The position numbers and the translations under genes were made by a program. A stretch of DNA of 64,000 nucleotides from Arachnopeziza araneosa (taxonomy: Eukaryota > Ascomycota > Leotiomycetes > Helotiales > Arachnopezizaceae), in NCBI GenBank assembly GCA_003988855.1, contig QYAI01000122.1, positions 62,001 to 126,000 on the forward strand, in the 5' to 3' direction. The notes beneath the pieces are model-generated. The model searched no databases, had not been told where the DNA came from, and saw nothing but the letters and a program-made list of their open reading frames with translations. Below, one piece after another: positions 1-9,974 of the stretch. The first letter of the stretch is position 1. Each line of letters starts with the position of its first letter.

Positions 1-2
1 GC

Positions 3-804
3 ACAGCACCCAGCTTCCTGGCGCACCCCCGGCCCGGGATAACAAAGCAGCGCATCGACTTCGCGCAGGAGGGGCTGCCGGAGTACCAGGACGCGGACGC
101 CGTCATCCTCGACGGCGTGCTCTCGCAGGACGAGTGCCGGCAGCTGGTCGCCCGCGCCGAAGCCAGCAGCGCGTGGGCGCCGGCGGAGGTGAACCGGGGA
201 AACGCCCGCGCCGAGCTGCAGCTGCATCGCCGGCGCTGCGACCGGCTGGTCCTGGCGGATGCCGAGCTGGCGGCGCGCATCTGGGAGCGCATCCAGGACC
301 ACGTCCCCGAGGTGCGCGTCCTCGACGGGCGGCCCACCGTCACCGGTGCTGGCCCGACCAGGCGCGGCGAGGTGTGGGTGGCGACGCGGCTGCGAGAGCA
401 CATGCGGTTCTTGAGATACGGCCCCGATGAGTATTTTCACAGTGGGTTGATCCACCGGTGCTGATTTGAATCTCATCTGATGCCCACTCATAGGACACAT
501 CGATGGGACCTTTGAGACGGCAGATGGATCTGAGCGCTCCATGTACACGATGCACCTCTATCTGAACGAGGCGGGTGCGGAGAACGACCTCGTGGGTGGA
601 GCGACAACCTTTCACGGCGTGTGCGACTGCCCGAAGTGGGAGAGTTGCGAGTGTAGAGTAGCAGAGTACGACGTGTTTCCCAAACGTGGTCAGGTACTTT
701 TGTTCCAGCAGAGGGGCCTTAAGCATTCCGGAGCAAAGGTATTGAATGGGCTGAAGTTGACAATGAGGACAGAGATTTTATATGCCAAGAAAATGGTTAG
801 TTAA
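3..804 (+). CDS. 2OG-Fe(II) dioxygenase (prolyl 4-hydroxylase-like), 5' partial
   Basis: The reading frame is open to the left edge of the window, so the true start is not visible. Exons are about 3-441 and 494-804; the intron 442-493 starts GTGGGT and ends TAG. Splicing creates the iron-binding H-x-D (His-Ile-Asp-Gly) right after the junction, which strongly supports it. The C-terminal exon has the usual double-stranded beta-helix features: a strand ending YLNE, a GGAT-F segment, then QVLLFQQ followed by the distal His in GLKHSG and a basic residue for the 2-oxoglutarate carboxylate. Enzymes of this family hydroxylate prolyl or small-molecule substrates using Fe(II), O2 and 2-oxoglutarate. 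The substrate cannot be read from the sequence. The first exon is much richer in G+C than the DNA that follows it. I am sure of the superfamily but not of the substrate. Confidence 0.8.
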
Positions 805-1055
805 TTTTTGAAACAAGATGCGGCAAGTATACATTAGTCGAGACTGTTGATACCTAAACGGACTTTAAGATGTTGGTCCATTTATGGCATTGTAATAAAA
901 GGAGAAATTAGATCAAGGAAAGAGCAGGAGCAAATCAAAGGCACACAACCTTGGTACTTATTCTTGATGCTTTAATGTATTTGGGTCTGAAGCCAGGCGT
1001 AAAGATTGTCAGCAACTACGATAACATTTCCTCAACCGAATCCTTCCAAACCCGC

Positions 1056-3293
1056 TTACAGACGGGGTTTCTCCGTCTTGGCAGAAGCCAAATCAAATCG
1101 ATCCAAGTTTACAACCTTCACCCATGCTGCTACAAAGTCCTTGACAAACTTCTCTTCTCCATCAGCACTTCCGTAAACTTCAGCAATAGCACGCAGCTCA
1201 GCATGAGATCCAAATACCAGATCGGCACGTGTCGCGGTCCATTTCTTGGCACCAGTCTTGCGGTCAATACCTTCAAATGTATCGCTGTCAATGGCCTTCC
1301 AAGCTGTGCTTATGTCGAGAAGATTGACGAAGAAGTCATTTGTCAACTTGCCTGGAGTCTTGGTGAAGACACCATGAGAAGAACCATCATAGTTGGTATT
1401 CAGAACACGGAGACCACCAACCAGCGCCGTCAACTCTGGTGCGGTGAGTGTAAGTAGATTAGCCTTGTCGACGAGGAATTGCTCAGCGCGGGCGTTGTTT
1501 GTGGATTTGCCGTAATTGCGGAATCCATCAGCGATGGGTTCAAGGTGTTCGAATGATTCAACATCGGTTTGTGCCTCTGAGGCATCTGTGCGGCCAGGTG
1601 CGAACGGAACGGAAACACCTGACGCCTTCTCCAAGGCAGCGGTTCCTCCTAGGACAATCAGGTCGGCTAGCGAAACATGCTTTCCAAACTTCTTCTGAAC
1701 ACCTTCTAAGGCGCTCAGAACTTGCTTCAACTGTGCTGGGTTATTGACCTTCCAATCTTTTTGTGGAGCAAGGCGGATACGGGCACCATTAGCACCACCG
1801 CGTTTATCAGTACCTCGGAAGGATGAAGCTGCTGCCCAAGTGGTAGAGATCAAGGCGGTTGGGCTCACACCTGACGCCAAAACTTCCTTCTTCAATGAAG
1901 CAATATCATGCTCATCAATTAGAGGGTGGCTTGGAGCTGGAACTGGATCTTCCCAGATCAAAACTTCCGAGGGGATTTCTGGGCCAATCCAACGAGCTCG
2001 AGGACCCAAGTCACGGTGCAAGAGCTTGAACCAAGCACGAGCAAATTTGTCCGCGAGCTGGTCGGGATGGGCGAGGAAATTACGCGAGATCTTCTCGTAG
2101 GCTGGGTCGAAACGGAGAGCGAGGTCAGATGTGAGCATGGTTGGCTTGTGCTTCTTGTTCGAATCATATGCATCTGGGATGAAGGCTTCAGCATCCTTTG
2201 CAACCCATTGGTTTGCACCAGCCGGACTCTTGGTCAGCTCCCATTCGTACTTGAAAAGATACTCGAAATAATCGTTGCTCCACTTCGTAGGAGTCTTGGT
2301 CCAGATCACCTCAAGACCACTAGTGATTGTGTCTGGGCCCTTTCCAGACTTGTATTTGTTGTCCCAACCAAAACCTTGTTGTTCAAGGCTGGCTGCCTCT
2401 GGTTCCTTACCAACGTTATCGGAAGGGCCAGCACCATGTGTCTTTCCGAATGTGTGACCACCTGCAATCAGAGCAACGGTCTCTTCATCATCCATAGCCA
2501 TGCGACCAAAGGTGGTGCGGATATCTCTTGCAGAAGCAACAGGGTCTGGGATCCCATCAGGGCCTTCGGGGTTGACGTAAATCAAACCCATATGAGCAGC
2601 ACCCAAAGGCTTTTGTAGGTCTCGGTTATGGATATCCTTGTGAGGTGCCTTCTCGGATTCATCACCATCCACAACACCATGTCCCTCAACACCCTTTTGA
2701 CCACTTGAATAACGAACATCATTTCCTAGCCAGGTTGTCTCTCCTCCCCAATACACAGACTCGTCGGCTTCCCAGGTATCAGCACGGCCGCCAGCGAATC
2801 CGAAAGTCTTGAGACCCATTGATTCGAGTGCCACATTGCCAGTGAGGAGATAGAGATCTGCCCACGAAATCTTGTTGCCGTACTTCTGTTTGATAGGCCA
2901 AAGGAGGCGGCGTGCCTTGTCGAGGGAAACGTTATCAGGCCAGCTGTTCAGAGGTGCAAACCGTTGTTGCCCAGCTCCTCCACCACCACGTCCATCGAAG
3001 ACTCGATAGGTACCTGCACTGTGCCACGCCATGCGGACGAAGAGACCACCATAGTGGCCGAAATCAGCTGGCCACCAGTCTTGTGAGTCTGTCATCAACG
3101 CATGCAGATCCTTCTTCAATGCACTGTAGTCAAGACTCTTGAAAGCTGCGGCGTAATCAAACGTCTGGTTGTAAGGATCGGTGACGGAGGTATGTTGGCG
3201 GAGGATGTTGAGTTTGAGCTCATTTGGCCACCAGTCGGTGTTTCTAGTGCCACCACCAGCAACGGGGGTCTTCTTGATTGGACATTCAGCCAT
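1056..3293 (-). CDS. katG: Catalase-peroxidase (KatG), intronless
   Basis: This 745-residue single-exon gene encodes a bifunctional haem catalase-peroxidase that removes H2O2. The N-terminal haem domain has the distal Arg87-Trp90-His91 triad (in FVRMAWHSAGTYR) and the proximal haem ligand His279 (in LIAGGHTFGKTHG). Tyr239 and Met265 sit where the family's Met-Tyr-Trp covalent adduct needs them, with Trp90. The C-terminal half (about 430-745) is the degenerate second peroxidase repeat of the family. No signal peptide is seen, so it fits the cytoplasmic fungal KatG1 type rather than the secreted KatG2 type. Start: ATG at 3293, followed by MAECPIKK. Fungal katG is known to descend from a bacterial gene by ancient transfer, and the lack of introns in an intron-rich neighbourhood fits that. 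Length matches the family. Confidence 0.96.
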   Translation of the reverse strand: MAECPIKKTPVAGGGTRNTDWWPNELKLNILRQHTSVTDPYNQTFDYAAAFKSLDYSALKKDLHALMTDSQDWWPADFGHYGGLFVRMAWHSAGTYRVFDGRGGGGAGQQRFAPLNSWPDNVSLDKARRLLWPIKQKYGNKISWADLYLLTGNVALESMGLKTFGFAGGRADTWEADESVYWGGETTWLGNDVRYSSGQKGVEGHGVVDGDESEKAPHKDIHNRDLQKPLGAAHMGLIYVNPEGPDGIPDPVASARDIRTTFGRMAMDDEETVALIAGGHTFGKTHGAGPSDNVGKEPEAASLEQQGFGWDNKYKSGKGPDTITSGLEVIWTKTPTKWSNDYFEYLFKYEWELTKSPAGANQWVAKDAEAFIPDAYDSNKKHKPTMLTSDLALRFDPAYEKISRNFLAHPDQLADKFARAWFKLLHRDLGPRARWIGPEIPSEVLIWEDPVPAPSHPLIDEHDIASLKKEVLASGVSPTALISTTWAAASSFRGTDKRGGANGARIRLAPQKDWKVNNPAQLKQVLSALEGVQKKFGKHVSLADLIVLGGTAALEKASGVSVPFAPGRTDASEAQTDVESFEHLEPIADGFRNYGKSTNNARAEQFLVDKANLLTLTAPELTALVGGLRVLNTNYDGSSHGVFTKTPGKLTNDFFVNLLDISTAWKAIDSDTFEGIDRKTGAKKWTATRADLVFGSHAELRAIAEVYGSADGEEKFVKDFVAAWVKVVNLDRFDLASAKTEKPRL

Positions 3294-5164
3294 GATTTCG
3301 TGTGATCGTTTGAAAAAGGAAAGTAGAGATCGTTTCTGGGTGGAAGTTGGAATGAGAATTGAAAGTGAGGCGGGTGATGTGAAGAAAAGGTGATTGTTTG
3401 ATAAAGAGTGGAGAGGGAGAGAGAGAGAGGAACGACCCCGCGCTTTTAATGTAACATGTACCCCTCAGAGTCGAATTGCCGAGACGGGATTACTAAGGCC
3501 CCCAGCCAATCGGGATCTCGCTATTCGGAGTTACCCCCGAGCTCTTCTCACCTCATCTGTCGTCATTCCCAGACCACCAATCACCCAGAGGGATGAGAAG
3601 CTTCCATTTTCTAGATCTACAGTAGCATGAGGTCTATCAACCACGTGAGGACTAGTTCTGATCAGGCAGGTCTTGCCTTCCTCCCCACATCCCGAGCACC
3701 ATCTGCTTCAGCAAGCCTTCTTTTGTATGAGAGAGCACGCACCCTTCAGAAGCACATTCCCACCCGTGATAAGCTTTGATATCACCTATACTGAGGAAAC
3801 TTCACGCTCCAAGGAGGAGTGCATGTATTTCGGCCCCTCAATGTCTTCTTATCCAGAATTTTTATCTTTAGAAATCCTTGATTGGTTCGAGTTGCGGCTC
3901 TCGTTTTAACAGAATGGTGTGAAGCTTCAAATCCAGTTGGAGAGATGAGGTAAGACTCCAGCACGTGATCTAGAGTCAAAGCTCTGTTGAAGTTGTCCTC
4001 ACTTGTGTCAAGCATTAATAGTCTTGCCATCCTAAAAATAGACCGATGGCCAACAAACTTCAGGCTCATAAGCGTCTTGATTGACATCGAAGAGGGTCAT
4101 GTGCGTCATCACGTGCTCTCTCGTGAACTTGCCTTTCTTCTCTTCTAGCCGACCCACTAACGCAAGCGTCGAAACTCAAAGCAGACTTCACGACTTAAAA
4201 TACTCAAATACAGTCGAACCCTGTTATGGGGATACCCTCAGAAGGAAACCCCCCCCTTTTCCCGAATAGAGGCTAGTCCCGCCGATTTCCCGCACTGAAC
4301 TAAGGAGAAGCGCATCTTTCAGGATCCTCCATAGGTTTTCGAGTTCCACATACTTTTTACATGGCGTTTCCTACCCGCGGGTTTTGACTCGGCTTCGTTT
4401 TCGTATCAGGATCCATCCTTCCGCATTCCAGTCGCTGCTTTCCAAACCATGACAAAGGACGCAGTCCGCTGACTGCGTTGTGTGCACAGCCTCCACCGCG
4501 TCGTTCAGAGCCGAATCACACACACGGCTTTCAAGACCCAACTCTTAATTGGCTACCAGAGAGCTGATAATCTCCCCTCTCCTCGTCGCCAAGAGAAGCA
4601 GCTCAGGCCTGTCTATGCATTTCCTCAGCGGGAGATCCCGAAACGATCAACTTCTCGATGTTTTGCAGTCACGCCTCGTTTCACAAACGGAGTTTCCCCA
4701 GTTTTGGCGCTCCGACAACTCACATTCTCATCTAACTGAGACCAGGCGCTGGCGGCATTCCAGTTATCAGATGGTCTGACATGATTTCCGCATCGTGATT
4801 GCGACTGTGAGAGGCTGAGCACAAGTCAGGAGTTCTCTTCCATCTGAGATTGGATCGTCGTGCCGTCCAACGTTTTTGAACATTCCTGTTTGGGAAGACC
4901 AATCGCAAAGCTACACATTCCACCCGAATACGATTACTTCTGTACAACGGCCTGAACCCTCCTGGCACAAAGAGCAAGAATAGACGTCAAGGTGCAGATG
5001 TACGCGAAGACATGGCGGAAGCCCATTCCCGTTTCGACAATCGGTCAGGTTGTGAGTGAACAATTCTCATAAATAAGCTTCAGCCCTCCCAGATCCTTCC
5101 CAAAATTCCTCTGACCCATCCCAGTACCGATTGAAATACCAAACACCACCCAACAAACACCAAG
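3294..5164. other. Intergenic, no gene recognised
   Basis: This is the shared upstream region of katG (minus) and the cupredoxin gene (plus). A polypurine GAGAGA stretch lies about 100-140 bases upstream of the katG start (near 3413-3434). Only short open frames under 105 codons occur, on both strands, and none shows a recognisable domain or a convincing splice chain. The region presumably carries both promoters. Confidence 0.4.
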
Positions 5165-5960
5165 ATGCGTTTTTCGGTTCTGCCCTTATTTTCGACCCTC
5201 CCTCTAGCTCTCGCTCAGTACGGAGCCCCAGCAGATTCCTCATCATCCTCGGTCTCCAAAACTGCAGCTGCAACCGCCACCAGCAGCTCTTCCTCTTCGA
5301 TCCACACCATCAGTGTTGGTAATGGAGGTCTCGTTTTCTCACCCAGCACCCTCACTGCTGCCGTGGGAGACACTCTCGAGTTCCAATTCTTCCCACCTTT
5401 CCACGCCGCCGTGCAAGGCACATTCTCCTCTCCCTGCTCTCCTCTCAGCAATAGCAGTTTCTTCAGCGGCATAGTCACTACATCTTCAGGATCGAACTCT
5501 AACGTGTTCGCCGTGAAAGTCAATGATACGAATCCTATTTGGTTCTACTGTGGTGTCCCTGGTCACTGCGAGGCTGGGATGGCAGGAGTAGTTAACCCTC
5601 CGTAAGCATCTTTTCCTCTTCTGTGTAGAGTCTATTCTGCCTTGGCTTGCCCTCTTCTTCTTAACATCTCCAAATACTCCCACTAACTCTCACAGTTCCG
5701 ACGGTTCGCAAACCCTGGCTCAATACCAATCCGCTGCCAGCAATGGTAAAACCACCGTCCCTTCCCAAGTCCAAGGTGGAGTTCTCGGACCAGCCGATGC
5801 CGTAACGCCATCTTCCAGCAGCAGTGGCAGCAGCAGCAGCAGCAGTCCTAGCAGTACCACCAAACCCAGTGCAGGCAATCACTCGAGCGAGAGTGTCAAG
5901 TGGCTATATGTTGCTTTGATCTGTCTCTTCTCGGTGGGAATGGGTGGCCTGATGGCTTGA
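5165..5960 (+). CDS. Secreted, probably GPI-anchored cupredoxin-like protein
   Basis: Exons 5165-5601 and 5696-5960 (intron GTAAGC...CACAG) give 233 residues. Residues 1-17 form a signal peptide ending LALAQ. A Ser-rich linker (about 25-46) leads to a plastocyanin/phytocyanin-type fold at 47-142. The type-1 copper ligands are all present: His80, Cys129, His134 and Met139, with Cys129-x4-His134-x4-Met139 spaced as in phytocyanins. Cys91 and Cys135 can form the usual disulfide. After the fold comes a second Ser/Thr-rich stretch and a C-terminal hydrophobic tail preceded by small residues, which is the layout of a GPI signal. Fungal proteins of this class are cell-wall or membrane-surface copper proteins; the electron partner is unknown. 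The gene converges with the PI-PLC gene downstream. Confidence 0.88.
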
Positions 5961-6371
5961 GTATGATTTGCTTGGGAAGAGAGAAGGTTGAGTGGGGTTT
6001 GAGATAGGGAACACGGACTATACGGCAAGAGAAGTAGAGTAATGGCGACGTGTCGTAGGTGATGTTGATTGTTGTATATACAGAACAACGCTCGTTCCAT
6101 TTTTGCAATACCATCCTGTATTACTTGATCCGAGTAGATATTATTGACTAGGTGTTGGCATCAATTCTGACTTGGCACTTTTGTGCTACTTACTACCTCA
6201 GCCAACACGCCAATCTTACTAAGCTATCGCGAACAGAGAACCAATCACGGAGATTTAAGAATGGAATGCCTCAGGTAGAAGTTAATGTCACTCCCAGCAG
6301 GATTCTTATTTTGAGCGCCTTCTACTAGACAGTACCGCCCTTAGTTTCAGATATTCTTTCCCTCCCACCCC

Positions 6372-7562
6372 TCATCCTTGAACCGCCAGAAACTCCCCAA
6401 TCAGACCCTCGGGGCCATCCCAGAAATCAAACATGACAATCCCCAGCCGGCTGCCCCTCTCCAGGCCCTGAAAGAAGGCCTCGAGCCGCTGGTTCACGCC
6501 CCCGAGTGGCGTCAACGCCCCGTTGCCAAGCGCCATCACGACGGGCGTCTCGGAGGGGATGTCGACATTGTGCTCGCTGCTGGCAAAGCTCCAGTACAGA
6601 CTATCCGGGTTCTGGGCGGCCGCGTGCAGGAGGTGCGCCGTGGTGGCGTTGTACTTGATGTCGATGTTGACGGCGGCGCCGGCGCCCACGGGCGCTTGGA
6701 TCTCGTAGTAGTCCTCGATGTAGGCGGTCAGGTTGAGGGCCGTGTTGTAGATCAGCGTGATGTCCGCATCGTTGTCGGACCATTGGGAGGCGGGGAAGTA
6801 TATCCCTGGCATGAGGTCGGAGTACGAGGACGGCAGCTGGGAGAGGTCGAAGCGGCGGAGGAGGGTGATCTTGCCCCTTGCTTCACCGAGGGTCCCGAAT
6901 TCGTTCTGCGTTTGGAGGATGTACTTTTGGGCGGCCGGGGAGGTGAGGACGTTGAAGATGGCGAGTTGCACGGCTGCGTTGTCTTGAGCATGGATGGTTG
7001 TGGAACCTTCATAATTCAGGGAGATGAGAATGGCTTCGCTGGGATGATCATCCAGCCATTTGTAGAACCCAAAGAGCACATCTTCTACCGTTGCGGTCTC
7101 TGATTGTAGGGCTTGAGAATGCCAAAACACCAATGTGGAATTTGTCGGGTCGAAGGCGTATCGGAGATCAAAGGCTCTGATGCCGGCGTTTAACATGTCA
7201 TTTATGGATCGATTCTGACACTGGAAGTATTCAGGAGGAAACATAGTCTCCCCATCCAGATCCGTCACATGATCCAAGGATTCCTGCGTCGCGAGAGTGT
7301 AATTCCACGTCTGGGTATCGTGTGTCCCTGGAAGATTCATCTGGACCAGCTTCGTGCTGTCGGGGTATTTCTTCATCCATCTTGCCGTCGACGTTTCGTT
7401 CTTCGTGTAGTCTCCAAAGATTGGTGCGGCATCCTGGAGCACTTTTTGCAGAGCGAGTTCTTGGAGAGAAGCCTCACGCCGGGGTAGATGCGAAACTGTT
7501 GGTAGCGCATGCGCCCAGGAGATGGCGCTGAGTGCTGTGAGGAATCCTGCAAGGCCATGCAT
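6372..7562 (-). CDS. Secreted PI-PLC X-domain phosphodiesterase-like protein
   Basis: This 396-residue single-exon protein has an N-terminal signal peptide (about 1-20, ending AHALP). The PI-PLC X domain follows. The first catalytic His81 lies in NLPGTHDT, the next conserved block reads GIRAFDLRY (Asp132, Arg134), and the second catalytic His148 lies in LVFWHSQ. Sequons such as NYT, NRS and NST suggest N-glycosylation. Bacterial and fungal single-domain PI-PLCs cleave phosphatidylinositol or GPI glycans without needing calcium. Whether this one is active on PI, on GPI or on another phosphodiester is not shown. There is no C2 or EF-hand part, so it is not the signalling-type PLC. Stop at 6374-6372; start ATG at 7562-7560. 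Confidence 0.85.
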   Translation of the reverse strand: MHGLAGFLTALSAISWAHALPTVSHLPRREASLQELALQKVLQDAAPIFGDYTKNETSTARWMKKYPDSTKLVQMNLPGTHDTQTWNYTLATQESLDHVTDLDGETMFPPEYFQCQNRSINDMLNAGIRAFDLRYAFDPTNSTLVFWHSQALQSETATVEDVLFGFYKWLDDHPSEAILISLNYEGSTTIHAQDNAAVQLAIFNVLTSPAAQKYILQTQNEFGTLGEARGKITLLRRFDLSQLPSSYSDLMPGIYFPASQWSDNDADITLIYNTALNLTAYIEDYYEIQAPVGAGAAVNIDIKYNATTAHLLHAAAQNPDSLYWSFASSEHNVDIPSETPVVMALGNGALTPLGGVNQRLEAFFQGLERGSRLGIVMFDFWDGPEGLIGEFLAVQG

Positions 7563-8099
7563 TTCGAGAACAGGTCTGGCGTTTTGAGGTTGGGTAGAGC
7601 CCAGCGGCTAACGTCAGATGGTGGCGTCGTGAATAAGGCCCTCTACCGAGTCGATTCTAGGCCCAAGAAAAACAATCCTGGATTCTACCAAGGGAACCAG
7701 TTCAATTATATGCCATGGCTGGAGTCGTGTTCGACGTCCCACGTGTTCTTGCGATACACAAATTTCGGTATTGAAAGTAATATCAGCGCAGCCCTATGCT
7801 AACCCTGCCTTACCAATTGCAGGCTTCTCACCAGCTGATCTTAAGGGGCCAACAGGGATATTTGGCCGACCACTTGCATGTGCTGAAAACAACCCTTTTA
7901 TTGGAAGCCTCTTCTATATTTAATTTGAAAAAATATTTGGTACATAAAGTTCGTTTCAGCAGAAAAGAAGCCCATCACTGCTGGGAAAGATAATGAGAAC
8001 TGTCGCAAGCGGCCGATTATTCGTTGAATATTCAACGAATAATTGCCACGTGATCGACCAGCTGAATGCAGCCAGAACAACTCTCCGGATTAGGACTTT
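7563..8099. other. Intergenic up to assembly gap
   Basis: This is the upstream region of the PI-PLC gene. No open frame here has a recognisable domain. A short perfect palindrome, TTGAATATTCAA (8024-8035), lies shortly before the gap. Confidence 0.35.
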
Positions 8100-8172
8100 N
8101 NNNNNNNNNNNNNNNNNNNNNNNNNNNNNNNNNNNNNNNNNNNNNNNNNNNNNNNNNNNNNNNNNNNNNNNN
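8100..8172. other. Assembly gap (73 N)
   Basis: Seventy-three unknown bases. The flanking sequence is A+T-rich (TTATATATATAT just after), so the true gap length may differ from the number of Ns. Confidence 0.99.
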
Positions 8173-8416
8173 CTTATTATTTGATCAGTGAACCTTTGAG
8201 TTATATATATATTCTCTCATTCAAAAGTCTTATTGCTTACATGAGCAATACTATCGGCTCGAACCGTGACAAGAACAATTATACGGTGAATATCTGCTAA
8301 TTTATCACTGCTTATATGGAACTCTACAATAGACAAGTAGGCGAAAAGGGTTACTCGGAACAGGGATATATATGATATAAGTTTAGTCGCCGCGTTTTCT
8401 CATTCGAGGGCAGTTT

Positions 8417-8720
8417 TCAAGAGCCCAGATAAATCCCTACAGCCATCTTATCACCATTTGCCATCCACTCTTCAAGTAACAGACAGGAATCATACCCAGG
8501 CGTGCAAGTAGCCTCGACCGCGTTATAAGTCGGAATTCCATTCTTATTATCTTCTTGGTATTCGGCTGCTGGGTCTCGTCTTGTATATTATCTAATCAGG
8601 CATGGAAGCGCAAGGCAGACGGTGAGTGTTTGAACTTCGTCGACTATGGCACATGTTGAATAGTGGTAGGAGTCACAACCTGGCTGGGTGTCAAAAGATA
8701 GCCTACTGGAGATTCCGTTG
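8417..8720 (-). pseudogene. Possible relic or 3' exons of an unknown gene
   Basis: On the minus strand the last open stretch (8417-8584) reads as plausible coding sequence of about 55 residues. It has balanced composition with Cys, Trp and Tyr (for example ATCTPGYDSCLLLEEW) and ends at TGA 8419-8417. Upstream, at about 8600-8780, segments in different frames also look coding-like (KWQPTESPVGYLLTP; TQPGCDSYHYSTC), but I could not join them with convincing splice sites. I do not recognise the family. It may be a decayed gene or a real gene with introns I misplaced. Confidence 0.25.
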
Positions 8721-9482
8721 GCTGCCATTTGTATAACTATCCGAGCTACCTATTGACTGGTGGCTGATTCACACTGGACCCTCACAACCAGAGTGGAAGG
8801 CTCTGTAGTTGTATACCTTGCCGTTGCTTGCTAGCAATAGAATAGTAACCTAGACCGTATCACAACGCCCAAATGTCCTGATGACTGAAATTCTCAAGGT
8901 TAAATCTCAAGCTACTGCTTTCTGTACAAATACTGAGGCCCAAACCTGCGCAATAAAATACTTTAGACAATCCTCCTGCGATTTCAGATCGTTGTTCGCT
9001 ATCCCAATAACTAAGCACTATCTGTGATAAGACGTTGGAAGAAGTAATTCGTTATTATGTAGACTTGAACTTTATCCCTAGAGTAGATTGATTTGGAACA
9101 GCAAAGGAAATTTGTGCTGAAAAAGACGCGTAAAGCAATTGCAGAGAGATGGCGATAACGTGATCTGAAACACAACATATCATTGGCAAGAAGTGTCAAC
9201 TTCATCTTTAATTGGCTCAATCCATGAAGCTCCGCTTATCAACACTCACGCTTGCAGACGCCACATTTCAGCCATGCAAAGAATCCGATATTCTCAGCCA
9301 ATAGCAGTGAGAAACCTCAGCAGAACATACCCCACAAAGCTTGAAAGTCTGACTATGGCTTGTGCTTATCGCGATTTCCGGAACATCCAGATCAAGCCCA
9401 GAAAGTCCCGCAGATTTCGTATAAAGAGGGCAACCCTGCCAAGGAAAGACTTTGAGCACCTCCACATATCACCTCATACAAA
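8721..9482. other. Intergenic, A+T-rich
   Basis: Nothing recognisable was found apart from weak coding-like fragments at the left end. The right end is the promoter region of the thioredoxin-like gene. Confidence 0.3.
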
Positions 9483-9974
9483 ATGCATTTCTCAACGGTA
9501 GCCAAAGCTCTTACACATCACCATGTACCCGGCAAGGAAGAAACAGGGGATGGTAACGATTCAGGCTCCGTCCTCTCCAAGGCAACCACCAACAGCGACA
9601 GCAACTCCTTGAAACTGAGCAAGACAACGACACACGCGTCGAACTTGACTTTCAATATGCATATAGTATCTACCATTGACGAATTCGAACAAGTTCTCGA
9701 CGAGCATCACCAGAAACGAATCGTAATCTTCTGCCTTACATCCACAGACAAAACCCTTGAGTCTCATGAAGAAGCGTGGTACCACCAATATGCAAAGTTG
9801 AATAATATGCATTTCGTGCGTGTGAATTTGGATGAAGCGCAGGCGTTGGAAGAGAAGTTGGATCCAAAGACTAAGCCATCTTGGGCTACTTTCCATAAGG
9901 GGATACGAACAGGGTCGAGTTCTGGGGGACTGAAGCGATTTATGCAAATGCATGCTGTGAAGGAAAATTCTTGA
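9483..9974 (+). CDS. Small thioredoxin-fold protein lacking the CxxC motif
   Basis: Single-exon frame of 163 residues. Residues 1-58 are polar and probably disordered. Residues 59-158 read as a thioredoxin fold: an edge helix (STIDEFEQVLDEHH), a central strand (RIVIFCLT), then TSTDKTL where thioredoxins carry WCGPCK, a strand HFVRVNLDE, and a cis-proline-like KPSWATFHKG before the last strand. With no CxxC pair it cannot be a normal disulfide reductase. It may be a binding or chaperone-like member, but this is inferred from pattern only. No signal peptide is present. The start ATG at 9483 is the first in frame. Confidence 0.6.
   Translation: MHFSTVAKALTHHHVPGKEETGDGNDSGSVLSKATTNSDSNSLKLSKTTTHASNLTFNMHIVSTIDEFEQVLDEHHQKRIVIFCLTSTDKTLESHEEAWYHQYAKLNNMHFVRVNLDEAQALEEKLDPKTKPSWATFHKGIRTGSSSGGLKRFMQMHAVKENS

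Noticed and set aside
951..2618. Plus-strand frames of 168 and 230 codons opposite katG
   Set aside because: They are antisense shadows of a strongly conserved coding sequence.
4205..4225. T-arm-like ACAGGGTTCGACTGT on the minus strand, suggesting a tRNA
   Set aside because: No matching acceptor stem, anticodon arm or D arm around it.
6378..7103. Plus-strand frame of 241 codons
   Set aside because: Antisense shadow of the PI-PLC gene, with G+C-driven Val/Gly/Arg bias.
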